A model generated the notes under the pieces. That model saw only the letters and a list, made by a program, of their open reading frames with translations. It searched no databases and had not been told where the DNA came from. DNA of 64,000 nt. It comes from Cordilura impudica (Eukaryota; Arthropoda; Insecta; Diptera; Scathophagidae). The position numbers and the translations under genes are program-made. Positions 32,932 through 43,789 of the stretch are shown piece by piece; the stretch's first letter is position 1, and every line of letters starts with the position of its first letter. The stretch lies in assembly GCA_963682025.1 (NCBI GenBank), contig OY821519.1:96065585-96129584 (forward strand), given 5' to 3'.

Positions 32932-33206
32932 ATACAAAAACCAGAACACGAATTTAAAATATAACTGAACTCGAACCTGTTTATTGTACATGTTCTATTT
33001 TTTCTTAGTACACGAGCCAGAACACGACTTAAAATATAACTGAACTCGAACCTGTTTATTGTACATGTTCTGTTTTTTCTTAGTACACAAGCCTGAACAC
33101 GACTTAAAATATAACTGAACTCGAACCTGTTTATTGTACATGTTCTGTTTTTTCTTAGTACACGAGCCACAACACGACTTAAAATATAACTGAGCTCGAA
33201 CCTTAG
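32932..33206 (-). repeat. 75-bp tandem repeat, inverted arm
   Basis: The same unit as 32367-32705 in reverse, three to four copies with few differences. It forms a long potential hairpin with the left arm. Confidence 0.9.
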
Positions 33207-33845
33207 AAATAAGGGCCTAAAACACCGACTTCCCTAGGAGGTCGAGGGTTAAAATATTCAAAAATATTCACTGATGAATTCCATGGAACAAGTGTCAATG
33301 TAGAATTATAATCAGAGAACTCGTTAGTCATATATGATGAACACTAAAGAAGACAAAGATAAAATAAACAGGCACTACCAACTAGCGCTGTTAATAAACG
33401 GGCATGTCTTATTTTTTTACAAAATAAATTGTAAATGTAAAAATTAAACATGACGACAAACAATTAGGAGGAAAGGACACACAACTAATAAGTGAAGTGA
33501 ATAATTTATTGTATTTATTAATAATATAAACATTGTGATTATAGATTAAATAAGAAACATACCCTGAAGAAGAAGCCAAACAAGCCTCGAAACGTCGGGA
33601 GAAAATTGTAAACATTTAAAATTGAGACCTACCCAGTCGTTTTTTTTTTTTTTTAAAAATTTTACAAAAAACTTAAAACTAAATAACAATTAATTACATA
33701 TTGGTTTAAGAAAATCTATACAAATATATTTCAATTTTTATGAACGAAACTTTTCTGGAAAAAAAATTTTCAAACCGCGTTTTCGCAAAAGTTCTGCCTA
33801 ACAGCCCCAAATGTTATATCACATAATTATATACTTACCGAGTAC

Positions 33846-33956
33846 TTTCAAGCGGGGAGAGAGATTTTTGTCCCCAAAGCAAAAAGTTTGGATTTGTCGC
33901 ATAGTGTTATCAAGAGATGTATATTCTTAATCAAAAAGAATAATTAAGAAATTTCT
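33846..33956 (+). pseudogene. Possible Tc1-like transposase N-terminal fragment
   Basis: One frame reads REIFVPKAKSLDLSHSVIKR, resembling the first helix-turn-helix of Tc1-like enzymes. It ends where the 367-bp Helitron begins. Too short to be certain. Confidence 0.4.
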
Positions 33957-33960
33957 TTTA

Positions 33961-34327
33961 TCTATAATATTAATAGGCTAGGCGATTTCTTGTGACCGAT
34001 GTTTTGTTCTACCGTTTTATCCCGATTTTGACCAAACGTATATTATTTGAAAGGTATTTCTTTTTTGCCGTTTTGCAGCTTTACAGATATTTAATTTTTT
34101 TTTCTTTAATTTGAGTAAATTGCATTTAAAGTTGCTACTACACATACATAAAATTATACAAAAGCTATGTGTATTTTATTAAATTTGTTAATGTGTTTGT
34201 TAATGAGTTTGTTATCTTCATTCACAATAATAATAAACCATAAAAGTGTTGGTTTGTGAATTCGCTAAATTGAAAAATAAAGCTGCCTAGAAATTACACT
34301 CGAATTTCGAGCGCTGGAATCTGCTAG
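33961..34327 (+). mobile_element. Non-autonomous Helitron, 367 bp
   Basis: A(33960) then TCTATAATATTAATAGGC. The 3' end GAGCGCTGGAATCTGCTAG is followed by T (34328). Same length as 28027-28393. No coding potential. Confidence 0.88.
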
Positions 34328-34363
34328 TGTACATAATTATAATTATTTTCAATGAAGTATGTA

Positions 34364-36688
34364 CAGGCGTTTCCCGATTTAACGAGTATTCGTTTTTACG
34401 AGAACTCGATATAACGAGCACCCAAATTTCTTCTATTGAGTACCTTAAATAACGAGATTTTTGACACTGGAGTACTCGAATTAACGAGCAAAATTACATA
34501 TTTTTGTTTACCAGTTTAAATAATAACGTACGTTCCTAAAACGGGGAATCACATAAAAAAAAAAGAAAAAACAAAATAGAGAATAGCCAAATATTACATA
34601 GTAAAACGCAAAAACAGAAAAGAGAATAGCAAAATATTACATATGTAGTAGAAACACCGTTTCTTTAAAAAGATGTGCTAATAAATTTTTCGCATCATCA
34701 GTTTATTCGTGTAAAGTGTAATAAAAGAAAAATGAGTGCCAGAAAACGATTAGATTTAAAGACAAAATTAACAATTATTGATCTCCATAAGAAGGGAAAA
34801 CGTGTTGCAGATCTTTGTAACGAATTTCGGTTAAAATCATCAACTGTATGCACAATTTTAAAAAATAAAGATAAACTTTTAAGAAATGTTGACTACATGT
34901 GCTACACCTCTAAGAAAAGAAAAGCCGTGAAGCCTGGTGAATTCCCAAACATGGAGAAAAAGCTGTATTCTTGGTTTCTGACACAACGAAACGCTGATAT
35001 TCCCGTCACAGGAGCCATAATAAAGCAAAAAGCTAAAGACTTACACAAAAGGATGTATGATGGAAATTTTAACGCGAGTCATGGTTGGCTTACTCGTTTT
35101 AAACAGAGATTTGGCATACGGCTTTTGAAGCAATGTGGTGAAAAATTGTCAGCCGATTGGACACAAGTAAAGCCATTTAAGAAGCATTTTAAGGAACTCA
35201 TCGCTGCGAACCCTTTATCAAAGGATGCAATATTTAATGCTGACGAAACAGGGTTATTTTGGAAAGTTTTACCGGAGAAAACATATGTGTGCAATGATGA
35301 AAAAAAAGCTTCTGGAAGAAAAGTATCGAAAGAGAGAGTGACTGTGCTATTGTGCAGCAACGCTAGTGGCACCAAAAAGATTAAGCCTTTAGTTATAGGC
35401 AAATCGCTAAAACCACGGGCATTCCGCAACAAAATTGTTCCAGTTCATTATGCCGCCTCACAGAGCGCTTGGATGACTTACAGCATATTTAAGGACTGGT
35501 TTTTCGAAAAATGCATTCCTCAGGTAATTATCACATAGAATTATGTTTTTAAAAAATTCGAAAAATATGCTTTTAACAGGTTGAACACTTCTACGTGAAA
35601 AAAATTGCCGCTTAAGACCGTGTTGATTTTGGATAATGCACCATCTCACCCGCTGGCGGAAGACCTTTTCAAGCAAACAAGTGATGGTAAAATATGGGTT
35701 TCGTATATGCCACCAAATGAAACACCACTTTTGCAGCCTGTGGACCAAAATGCGATTCGTTTGCTCAAGCTGCATTACAAAAAAAGCCTTTTGTCGAAGC
35801 TTTTCGCTAGTCAGGAGAGTGATGTTGCTGCTTTTTTTTAAAAGTTACTCTCTTTTTGATGCTGTAACCGCAATAGCAATGGGTTGGAAATCGATTTCTG
35901 AATCATCGCTTGCTAAATGTTGGAATAAGCTCCTTGAACCAGACGACCACTTTGATGAAGAAGACGATCTTCTCTTATCTTCGTATTTACGGCATGATGA
36001 TGACACCTTGGCGATGAGAAATGGGGTGCAATTGTTAAACACAATTTTTCCAACGGTAATTTTAAATTGTAAATTTGTAAGGAGATCTTTGTTTACATAT
36101 GTATGTACATATTTTCTTTTTATGTACATACATACATACTTTATTTAGATTGAGTTTTCGATCAGCGACTTTAACTTATGGATTGAGCGATCTGACGAAT
36201 TTACCGGCAATATGGAAGAGAACGAAGATCAAATCGAGGAGGAAACTGAACATGAAGAGCCTAAAATTAAACATGTTGATGCCATAAAAAGCTTTGATGT
36301 GTGCATTAAATGGGCCAAACAAAATAATGTGGACTCTACAAAACTGATTGCTTTGCCAGAGCTCCAGGAAGATGCAGTAAAAAGCAATTTAAGCCTTCCG
36401 AAAAAGCCAACAGTTATTCGCAACTTTTTTAACTAAACTTTTTTTTTTAATTTAACGTATTACATAATTGATCTCAAAGAAATTGTTTTGAATTGTTTCT
36501 TTTAATTTTTTTTTTTTTGCTTTAAACTATTTTCTTATAAATAAAAACCCTTTAAAACCACTATTTTATTTTCGTTTTTTGTAAAAAGAGGTCAATTTAC
36601 TATGGTACTCGATTTAACGAAAAATTCGATTTAACGATTCTCGTTAACGGCTGACAACGATGGTGCTCGTTAAATCGGGAAACGCCTG
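34364..36688 (+). mobile_element. pogo/Tigger-like element, 2325 bp, TA duplication
   Basis: Terminal repeats CAGGCGTTTCCCGATTTAAC and its inverse are flanked by TA (34362-34363 and 36689-36690). Inner copies of the AACGAG/TTAACGA motif lie next to both ends. A spliced transposase gene with only two visible frameshifts lies inside. Confidence 0.92.
34732..36436 (+). pseudogene. pogo/Tigger transposase, two single-base frameshifts
   Basis: ATG at 34732 opens MSARKRLDLKTKLTIIDLHK, a CENP-B/Psq-type helix-turn-helix, followed by a second CENP-B-type DNA-binding domain (SHGWLTRFKQRFGI) and a DDE domain. Catalytic residues are in FNADETGLFW, VLILDNAPSHP and LLQPVDQNAIRLLK. I place three exons: 34732-35523, 35580-36055 and 36149-36436. 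The introns are 56 and 93 bp with GT..AG ends and consistent phase, and the second joins FPT to IEFSISDFNLW. The frame breaks in an A-run near 35600 (VEHFYVKK to LPLKTV) and a T-run near 35832 (DVAAFF to KSYSLFDAV). It ends PTVIRNFFN at TAA 36434-36436. All motifs are otherwise intact, so inactivation looks recent. Confidence 0.88.
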
Positions 36689-36690
36689 TA

Positions 36691-37060
36691 TATATGTATT
36701 TTTTTCTTTTTTTTTCTGATCTAAAACACAAAATTTAAAGAAAATTAAATAAAATAAGAAATATTAATAAAAATTTTGTTTTTTCTTAATTTCAATATAA
36801 TTCATTACACATATAATTATTTGGCACAAGTACGACATCACCACTTCTAGTGAATTATGTATTTACCTTATAAAACACCAATTTAATTTACCATTTAAGG
36901 TGGGTTGACGATGTATACTAAATGATACCACACATACGTCACTTTAGGCAAAATATATTAAGTACAAATACTAATACTACACTATGCAACAACTACTTTA
37001 AGCGCGACTATTTTTTATGTTTTTTTTTAGGCTGCTTAACTCAAATGTGGTAATAAAAAA
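36691..37060. other. AT-rich spacer without gene
   Basis: No supported feature. Confidence 0.45.
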
Positions 37061-37480
37061 TATATTAAAAAGTTATGGTCTGATCGGACCAAGTTTCGAG
37101 AAAAGGTCTTCTCTCCAATTTTGCTTACGGTATAATTCCATAAGTCAAATTTAAATGACATTTTAATGAATTGTGGTCTACAGATATGAAAATGATATGA
37201 CCATGCTCAAAACGATAATTTGGATCTTAGGGCAATTTAAGTTGATCTCATATGGGTATTTTGTATGCGAACAAGATCTGAAAAATTCAAATTCCAATGC
37301 CGATCCATATATGTTTATATATTTAAATTTGCGACCTGTAGTTTGATTGCAATGTTTACATGGAGACACAGACAGAGAGAAGGAGAGATGGGATGGCGGA
37401 CGATATCCGTTAAAGCGACTAAGAAAATTACTCTGTCAATTTCTTGTGGTAGTCACAAACATCAGTAGAACTCAGTATTT
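37061..37480 (+). repeat. Partial copy of the ~0.7-kb dispersed repeat
   Basis: Family blocks 'gataatttggatcttagggcaattt', TTTGCGACCTGTAGTTTGAT and TTTACATGGA appear in order, followed by a purine-rich stretch in place of the GGAC run. The 5' half is rearranged. Confidence 0.6.
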
Positions 37481-37814
37481 TTTTGATTTTTTTTTTTTTG
37501 TACTTTTCAGAAGGTAGAAACACCCAATCTGGTCATTAAAGATACCAATAGAGGCAACAAATAATGTAAATGTTGTCAAATTCGTAGTAAGTGCAATGGA
37601 AAGAAATGCAAAAAAATAATTGTTTGAACTAAAATTCAAGTTTGAATAATAAATGAAAAAAAGTCGGTAAAATTGTTTTAAAAAAAATGTTAATAAAAAT
37701 GTTGTTATCAGGGACTGGGACTTTCATGCAAATGAATGTGCAAATTCCATTCCGAACAAATGGCTTCCAACAATATGCCACCAATTTGATGTTGAATATT
37801 TTTGTTAAAATATT

Positions 37815-38505
37815 AATTATTTTTTTGTTTTTTAGATTTATAATCATTCTTCAGACATATTACAATTACTACTGTAATTAATATGGAAATTTTAATTTTG
37901 TTTAAATAGTGCGTGGTAAAGAAGAAGAAAGCATATATTTCAAAAATTCATAACTGCACTGTATTCTTAATCGGACCGGTTTCTGGCATTTCAGCCTTCA
38001 TCAGCGATTTATTGAATATTGTGATAATTGTTATGTTTTAATTGAATAGATTGTTTATATATGAAAATTTTTCTACTTAGGGCGGCCGTGAGGTTTGAAC
38101 CATGAACCTTCACATACACTCGTACTTGCACTTTTTGGTCAGCGCTTTAACACCCTCACCTAAATTCAGGCCTACGAGCAGAGTGGTTAGATTCAGTTTT
38201 CGTACCATACAGCTTTACTTTGTATTAATTTCAGAAGATACAACTCTGTCCAAACAAACAATCGATATTTTTGAATTTTTAATATTTTTTGCATTTATAC
38301 TTCTAATTTTCACTATTCTCAGTTTTTCGTAAGAGTTGTCATATGTGATGTACGGTTTTGCACTTTACATATATTTGAGATGACGCTTTGAAGCGAAGAA
38401 ATTTTTTTTTGTTTTGTTAGATTTATAGTCATTTTTCAGACATATTGCAATTATTACTGTAATTAATATCCAAATTTTAATTTTGTTTATATGGTGCACG
38501 CACGA
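37815..38505 (+). repeat. ~105-bp direct repeat pair flanking ~470 bp
   Basis: 37820-37925 and 38396-38502 share TTAGATTTATA.TCATT.TTC, CAGACATATT.CAATTA and ACTGTAATTAATAT..AAAT in order. The DNA between includes a GACCGGTTTCTGGCATTTC block. The pair could be a local duplication or the ends of an old insertion. Confidence 0.6.
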
Positions 38506-39530
38506 TTTAAATTCATTATTTTTGCTATAAATAAGAGTACATATTTTGTTGTTTAACTTTTCACTTATGAAAGAATATTTTAAAAAGAAAAACTTCGCTC
38601 CTGTGAATAGTAAAGTGGAATTCATCAATAAAATATTAAAAAAAACTACTTCGAGCTGAGAAGTTGCAGATATTTTTCTACATATTGCAATGCATTGGTA
38701 TTAACTTTTTTGGTGGCCAATAATGTGTTCCCATATATAAATTTCGCAAATTTGTTACCCTTGAATGTGCAAAATGTTTGTTGTCTAGTATAATCATTAA
38801 CATCCATGTAGGATGGTGACGATGATTATGACGATTCTTTAATAAATTAAATAAATAAAAAATTTTCTTTATATACGTAATGCATGTTGTTTTAACATGA
38901 CAATTATTATTGATAAATGATAACACAAATCTCCCTCTCTACCATGGATTTACGAATATTACCAACGGTAGCATTGGACATAATGTAATTCATGGTATGA
39001 CATACAGTCAATAATATTAATTGACATTTTCAACATTGGTATTTGTTAAATACAAGTTAATAGAAATGTTTATGATGTCAAAGGAAAATGATGATTGATG
39101 ATTCCTAGCAATAAGGACAATACAACAAATATTTAATCAGCTTGTTAGCATAAGGATGTGTTTCAAAAATTACTTATTATCTAACAGTGGCACCTGGTAT
39201 TGGGGGATAAATGTTTAAAACATGGCGTTGAATCAAAAATAAATATATGGGAGATGAGAAAAACGTAGTCAATCATAAAAATAAAAATAAAAAAATAATA
39301 TTTGCTCGAAAAAAATAAAAAAAAAAACCAATTAAATCAAAATTTAAACAGTTAAGAAAATTATTGTCAGTCCAGAGCTCCTTTACGAGAAAGAGTGTTA
39401 GATCCAACTTTGCTGAGGTAAGAAAAGGATATAAGTTTATTCACATTTGAGTGGCATTGTTATAACAAGTGTTTTTTTTAGTTACAGAACTTTAAATTAA
39501 AAAAATGTAAAGAAAAATATTTTTAATCTA
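38506..39530. other. AT-rich spacer without gene
   Basis: About 39370-39470 is a short fragment of the ~0.7-kb dispersed repeat ('gatccaactttgctgagg', CACATTTGAGTGGCATTGTT). Otherwise nothing recognised. Confidence 0.45.
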
Positions 39531-39532
39531 AA

Positions 39533-40812
39533 GGGTTTTTCAATAAGAGCGCTACAAAAGTTTTTTTAAATAAAACAAAAACGGTTTTGGACATCAATGA
39601 AATTCTTTATTCCTGTGAAAGTACGTTCGATGCTATTATGTATGGAAATCGATCTCTTTTGCATGGCCACCACGGGCACGCTTGCAGAAGTCCAGACGCT
39701 GAACAAAATTTTCGACGGTTTTCAAGCATAAATCGGCCGATACTGCTGCAATTTCACGTTCGATATTTGTACGAAGTTCATCAATCGTCGCTGGTTTGTT
39801 GGCATAGACCATAAACTTGACGTAGCCCCACAGGAAATAGTCCAACGGCGTCAAATCGCACGACCGAGGCGGCCAATCGGCTGGACCATTTCGTGAGATA
39901 ACACGTTCTCCAAACTTGGTTTCCAATAAATTGATTGTGACATTCGCTGTATGGCTTGTGGCGCCGTCCTGTTGGAACCACATGTCCTCCAAGTCCATAT
40001 CATCCAATTGGGGCCAAAAATATTCGGTTATCATTGAACGGTAGCGATTCCCATTCACAGTAACGTGCCGGTCTTGATAATCACGGAAGAAGTACGGCAC
40101 AATGACGCCACCGGCCCATAAACCGCACCAAACCGTAATTTTTTCGGGATGCAATGACGACTCATGGAGTACGTGTGGATTGCTGTCTGAGCAATAATGC
40201 ATATTTTGTTTATTGACGAAGCCATTCAGCCAGAAATGAGCCTCATCGCTGAAGATGATTTTTCGATGAAAATCCGAATCATTTTCAAGTTGTTGCTCAG
40301 CCCAATTCACGAACATACGACACTTCTGGTGGTCAAGCGGCTTCAGTTCTTGCGTCAATTTGATCTTGTAAGGATGCAGACCAAGATCTTTTCGCAAAAT
40401 TCGCCACAACGACGTCACAGAGATGCCCAACGCTTGAGAACGACGTGTGAGAGACACATTTGGGCTTTCTTCAACTGAAGCCTCAGCGGCAGCAATATTC
40501 TCGACACTACGGGCACTGGAACATTTTGTACTGTGCCTGTGGATTCAAATTTTTCCACTAGACGCTTAATTGTTGATCTGCTAGGATTATTATGACGACC
40601 ATAAATTGGACGTAACGCTCTTAACGTTGAGGCCACTGACTCCGAATTTCGGTAGTAAATTTTAATAATTTCGTCTCGTTGTTGGCTCGTATATCTTTCC
40701 ATCATGAAATGGAAAACCTTACTGAAGAGAAATGTCAAAAGAGCGGCAAGAAATATGGCGTCGTTTGATGTCCCTGTCTTTCTACTTTTGTAACGTCCCT
40801 GTTGAAAAATAA
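39533..40812 (-). mobile_element. DD41D (rosa-like) Tc1/mariner element
   Basis: Imperfect terminal repeats: left GGTTTTTCAATAAGAGCG then CTACAAAAGT (about 39534-39562); right, inverted, TTTTTCAACAGGGACGTTAC (about 40790-40810). Exact limits and the TA duplication are uncertain. A near-complete transposase gene lies inside on the minus strand. Confidence 0.75.
39636..40702 (-). pseudogene. DD41D mariner-type transposase, one frameshift
   Basis: Start ATG 40702 gives MERYTSQQRDEIIKIYYRNS, a helix-turn-helix. A frameshift near 40510 separates it from the frame with ENIAAAEASVEESPNVSLTR, then RRSQALGISVTSLWRIL, which runs to 39636. The catalytic residues are SDEAHF, MWFQQDGATSH and RSCDLTPLDYFLW. 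Counting from QQD to the Asp of PLDYF leaves 41 residues between, the DD41D spacing of rosa-like elements (mariner proper is DD34D). The enzyme is otherwise full length (about 350 residues). Family members cut and paste at TA. One indel is the only visible defect. Confidence 0.87.
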
Positions 40813-40879
40813 TAGGCAAAGCTTTTCTTGTGATGGATATAAAAACTGTAGCTAATAACAGATTTTGGTCAAACATGCC

Positions 40880-41170
40880 TCATTTGGAATGAAATTATTT
40901 TTAGCTGTTTGGAACACCTTTCCACCGTTTGGAACACCTTTTCGGAGTAACACATACATAAAACAAATATTATATGTATGTTTATTATAAATATGAAAAT
41001 CTCTGTGTTGAATTGGCTAAAATTGATTAGCATACCTTTAGGCTCCTTTAACAAACCCATTATATATCTTCTGTGTGTTAAACAAATATTTATAATGAAT
41101 TTTATTTAAAAAGTGTTGAGCTGTGAATTAGCAAAAAATTAACATACCTTTAGGCTCTTATAAAACTATT
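40880..41170 (+). mobile_element. Two tandem 3' fragments of the 367-bp Helitron family
   Basis: The block 'aaaattgattagcatacctttagg' as seen at 59400 occurs near 41022 and again, diverged, near 41138. Upstream is a TTTGGAACACCTTT direct repeat. Fragmentary. Confidence 0.45.
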
Positions 41171-41334
41171 TATTAAATTAAAAAAATAAGCATTTGCGGC
41201 CGTACTTTGCCATTAACTCGTATAATTTTTATTTCCAGGCGTTCAATTATCTCTTGTTTATCGGCGGAGAGAAGTGAATTTACATAAAAGGAAAGAGAAT
41301 AATTCAATAGGGTTAAATCACCAATTCATAGCAC

Positions 41335-41465
41335 CATTAGATGAAATCATTCGTTCGTCAAAAGTTTCTTTGAGTAAATTAATTGGGAGCATGCGCTGTG
41401 TGGCATGTGGCTCCGTCCTGTTTTAAACACATCTCAGGAAGATTAATGCCAGCTAATTAAGGTAG
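41335..41465 (-). pseudogene. Short mariner-type transposase fragment
   Basis: The minus strand reads QDGATCHTAHAPINLLKE then TFDERMI, the second catalytic block of a DD41D-type enzyme. No flanking ends were found. Confidence 0.6.
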
Positions 41466-41486
41466 GAAGAAACATATAATCATTTC

Positions 41487-41800
41487 TCCATACTAGGGCG
41501 GGTCGATTTAAAAATTGCTCGAGTGACAAGGAAAATCGTATTCTAGGGATCAAAATAAGAAACTTTGCCCGAGGAACCATACCTCTAAAACGAATTCTGA
41601 TGTCCCGACTTTTGACCGGTCTGTCTGTCTGTCTTTGACGTGTCCAAATGTATGATCGATCCCGACCCACCCATGCCAATGGCACACCCCTGGAACCCCC
41701 TAGGGGGTTCCTCATACAAACATTTCAAAAAATCACCATTTTTGGCACTTTTCTTGAAAAAATCTGCGAAATGGGTATGTTTTTTTCTTTTTAGAGTGTA
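41487..41800. repeat. Dispersed repeat with GTCT run and GGAACCCCCTAGGGGGTTCC palindrome
   Basis: Contains AACGAATTCTGATGTCCCGA, a (GTCT)3 run and a perfect 20-bp palindrome at about 41692-41711. Part of it (AACGAATTCTGATGTCCCGA with GTCTGTCTGTC) recurs inverted at about 44060-44105. Confidence 0.65.
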
Positions 41801-41887
41801 TTTTTCTCTTTAGAAATTTATTTAGTCAGAACATATGGAAATGAAAAAATGAATTTAACTTAGTAATAGAAAAGAAACTAAGAAAAA

Positions 41888-42160
41888 TTATTGTTTGAAG
41901 TCTTTTTTGCTTTCAAGTCTGGGCAATTTCGCACGGCTCTCTAATGTCGTCGCCATGACAGCCTCTACTCTCTCTCGTTTGGAAACGCTAGCTAGAAACT
42001 GAACGTGTCGTACCGTTCCTTGTATGTGTGATGGAATTTTTGGATCATTAAACGGTGGATCATCTTGATTTAAATATTCTTTCAATGTATCGTACGGAAT
42101 GCTTCGCGTGAATGGAGGTTCAAATACGTAATTTATATCATTCAAATTGATCATTGCCAT
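41888..42160 (-). CDS. Short ORF resembling the C-terminus of an uncharacterised transposon protein
   Basis: 90 codons from ATG 42160: MAMINLNDINYVFEPPFTRS at the N-terminus, IPSHIQGTVRHVQFLAS in the middle and LESRAKLPRLESKKDFKQ at the C-terminus. The pattern of a Cys/Ser-His pair before a VK/VRHV.L..... segment, then ..SR..LP..ESK.DFK at the end, resembles C-termini of uncharacterised insect and cnidarian proteins that I associate with transposons. There is no signal peptide, membrane segment or visible partner frame upstream. It may be the last exon of a larger, now lost gene. The function is unknown. Confidence 0.4.
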   Translation of the reverse strand: MAMINLNDINYVFEPPFTRSIPYDTLKEYLNQDDPPFNDPKIPSHIQGTVRHVQFLASVSKRERVEAVMATTLESRAKLPRLESKKDFKQ

Positions 42161-42674
42161 GTAACTTGTGCAATTAAAGTTTATATCTGGCTTTTTATAA
42201 ACTCAAAGTTCCGTTGGGTCGTCAACATCGGTTCGATAGCGTGGAATTTTCTTTATAGCACAGTCGCACTTTTCTTTCCTATCATCAAACAACAATGATA
42301 ACAAGATATTTTCCGAATGCGCATAATATGAATTATCTGTAATTGACAATTCTGCGTAAACGAGGTTCTAGAAATCATGATCAACTAATGAACTTGAAAA
42401 ATAATGCACTACCGTACACGACAGAGCTGTAATACTTGATATTGAAGTACATTGGCATATAACATTTAATTACAAATTCAACCAGAATTCTTAAATTCTC
42501 ATCTAGATTTCCCGTTGTCACATATAATCGCTTTCATTTGAAAAATATCAATGACAAACAAAAATAAAAAACGAAATTATGGTACTTTAAGGACTGCTTA
42601 TTAAGCAGGTATTTTTTTTTTTTTTTTAATTTGTCTGATGCAGCAATAAAATTAGTGAAAATTGTTATTCATTC
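42161..42674. other. Spacer without gene
   Basis: No supported feature. Confidence 0.4.
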
Positions 42675-42678
42675 TTAA

Positions 42679-43227
42679 AGAGCTGTACGCAGCTTGTTAA
42701 GGAATCTTAACAGAAAATTTTCATATATTTCTTAAAGAAAAAAAAGCACAAAAGTACCTTTCAGTGCAACGCTAGAAATCAGCTGTTTTCTGTCAATTAT
42801 TAAGAATTGTGAAATTGAAAACAAATCAATTCTTCGGTTCTGCTTTATTTGGCCAGCTAAACGCTTTTTAAGTTCAGTATCAAAATTACCCATCCGCTTC
42901 TTGTTTTTTTTTTGCCGAATTTTGTTCGTTTTTTTCCCAGGTTTCCAACTGAAAAATAACTTATTTTTCTAGCATATTACATTTTGTTTATGCTTACCTC
43001 TCCTGTCAAAATTCCTTTCAGAAAGAACGAAAAATTTTATATTCCTGCTCAAAGCCTGGATTGCCTAACTTCATTTACGTCAAAAAAATGTAGTAAAAAC
43101 AATACTACTTTTTTAAAAAGCTGCGGACTGTCAACAGAAATTTTTTGACAGAAAAATTCCTTAAGCATTTCTGAAGCGTTTTTTTTTATATGAAGTTTTT
43201 GATTCCTTAGCAAGCTGCGTACAGGCC
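42679..43227. mobile_element. MITE with TTAA flanks, ~549 bp
   Basis: Left CTGTACGCAGCTTGTTAAGG and right, inverted, CTGTACGCAGCTTGCTAAGG, with a few more bases to each end. TTAA lies at 42675-42678 and 43228-43231. Non-coding. Confidence 0.7.
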
Positions 43228-43498
43228 TTAAGGGGGAAATCCCAAACAAATTTTAAGACAGAAAAATCAATTGTAATCAATCAAAATATACCTGATTCAT
43301 TTGACTTTTTAAAAGTGGTCATAATTCTGAAATGTCCTGAACTATTTCACTTGCTAAATTATTCAACAGGTGTATCGCTTATAAAGTAATTTAAACCGCA
43401 TTTGGTTACTATACCAAATAAACATCGTTTTTATTTTCAAAAATTTGACTGTTGCAGAAATAATATTATTGAAAAACTTTCCAACGATATTTTTAAAG

Positions 43499-43741
43499 AT
43501 ATCTGTGGTCACAAGCATAAACCGCCTAAGTCGAAAATCATGCTTTTGAGAAAAATAACTTTTTATATAAATGCAATGGGGCTTCATTATGACTTAAGTC
43601 AGAATGTTTTCATTAATAACGCTGTTAGAGAAATGAGGATTTCACGTAAATATAAAGCGTTTTTAGTAGAATATGATAGCATACATAACTCAAATCATTC
43701 TTAAGTCGACTTAGGCGGTTATCGCTTGTGACCACGGATAT
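43499..43741. mobile_element. Small MITE, ~243 bp
   Basis: Inverted ends ATATC.GTGGTCACAAGC and A.AACCGCCTAAGTCGA of about 36 bp. The reading frame through its centre has no family resemblance. Confidence 0.7.
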
Positions 43742-43789
43742 ATAAATGACTACCTGAGTAATCAACAACATGTTCTTCAGGGAATTTGG

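Larger units (their letters stand above)
32216..33206. mobile_element. Foldback-like element with tandem-repeat arms
   Basis: A unique left block (about 32216-32366) is followed by direct 75-bp repeats (32367-32705). A 220-bp AT-rich middle comes next, then the same 75-bp units in inverted orientation (32932-33206). Long inverted arms made of tandem repeats are the defining look of Foldback elements. The unique block plus inverted units recur on the minus strand at 55830-56255. No protein is encoded; frames stay open because 75 is divisible by 3. Confidence 0.7.
30615..33845. repeat. Long inverted-repeat pair with nested insertions between
   Basis: 30615-30870 is inverted at 33200-33845, with shared blocks TTTGGGGCT.TTAGGCAGAAC, CGCGGTTTGAAA and AACCCTCGACCTCCTA.GG. 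The right arm is expanded by an insertion at about 33330-33650. Tc1 coding relics abut both outer edges (30060-30640 and 33846-33956), so the arms look like long Tc1 terminal repeats facing each other, with later insertions between. Confidence 0.6.

Noticed and set aside
32227..33170. Frames with CGSCTKKKQNMYNKQVRV-type repeats, cysteine-containing
   Set aside because: 75-bp repeats of the foldback-like element read in frame on both arms. The small Cys pattern is incidental.
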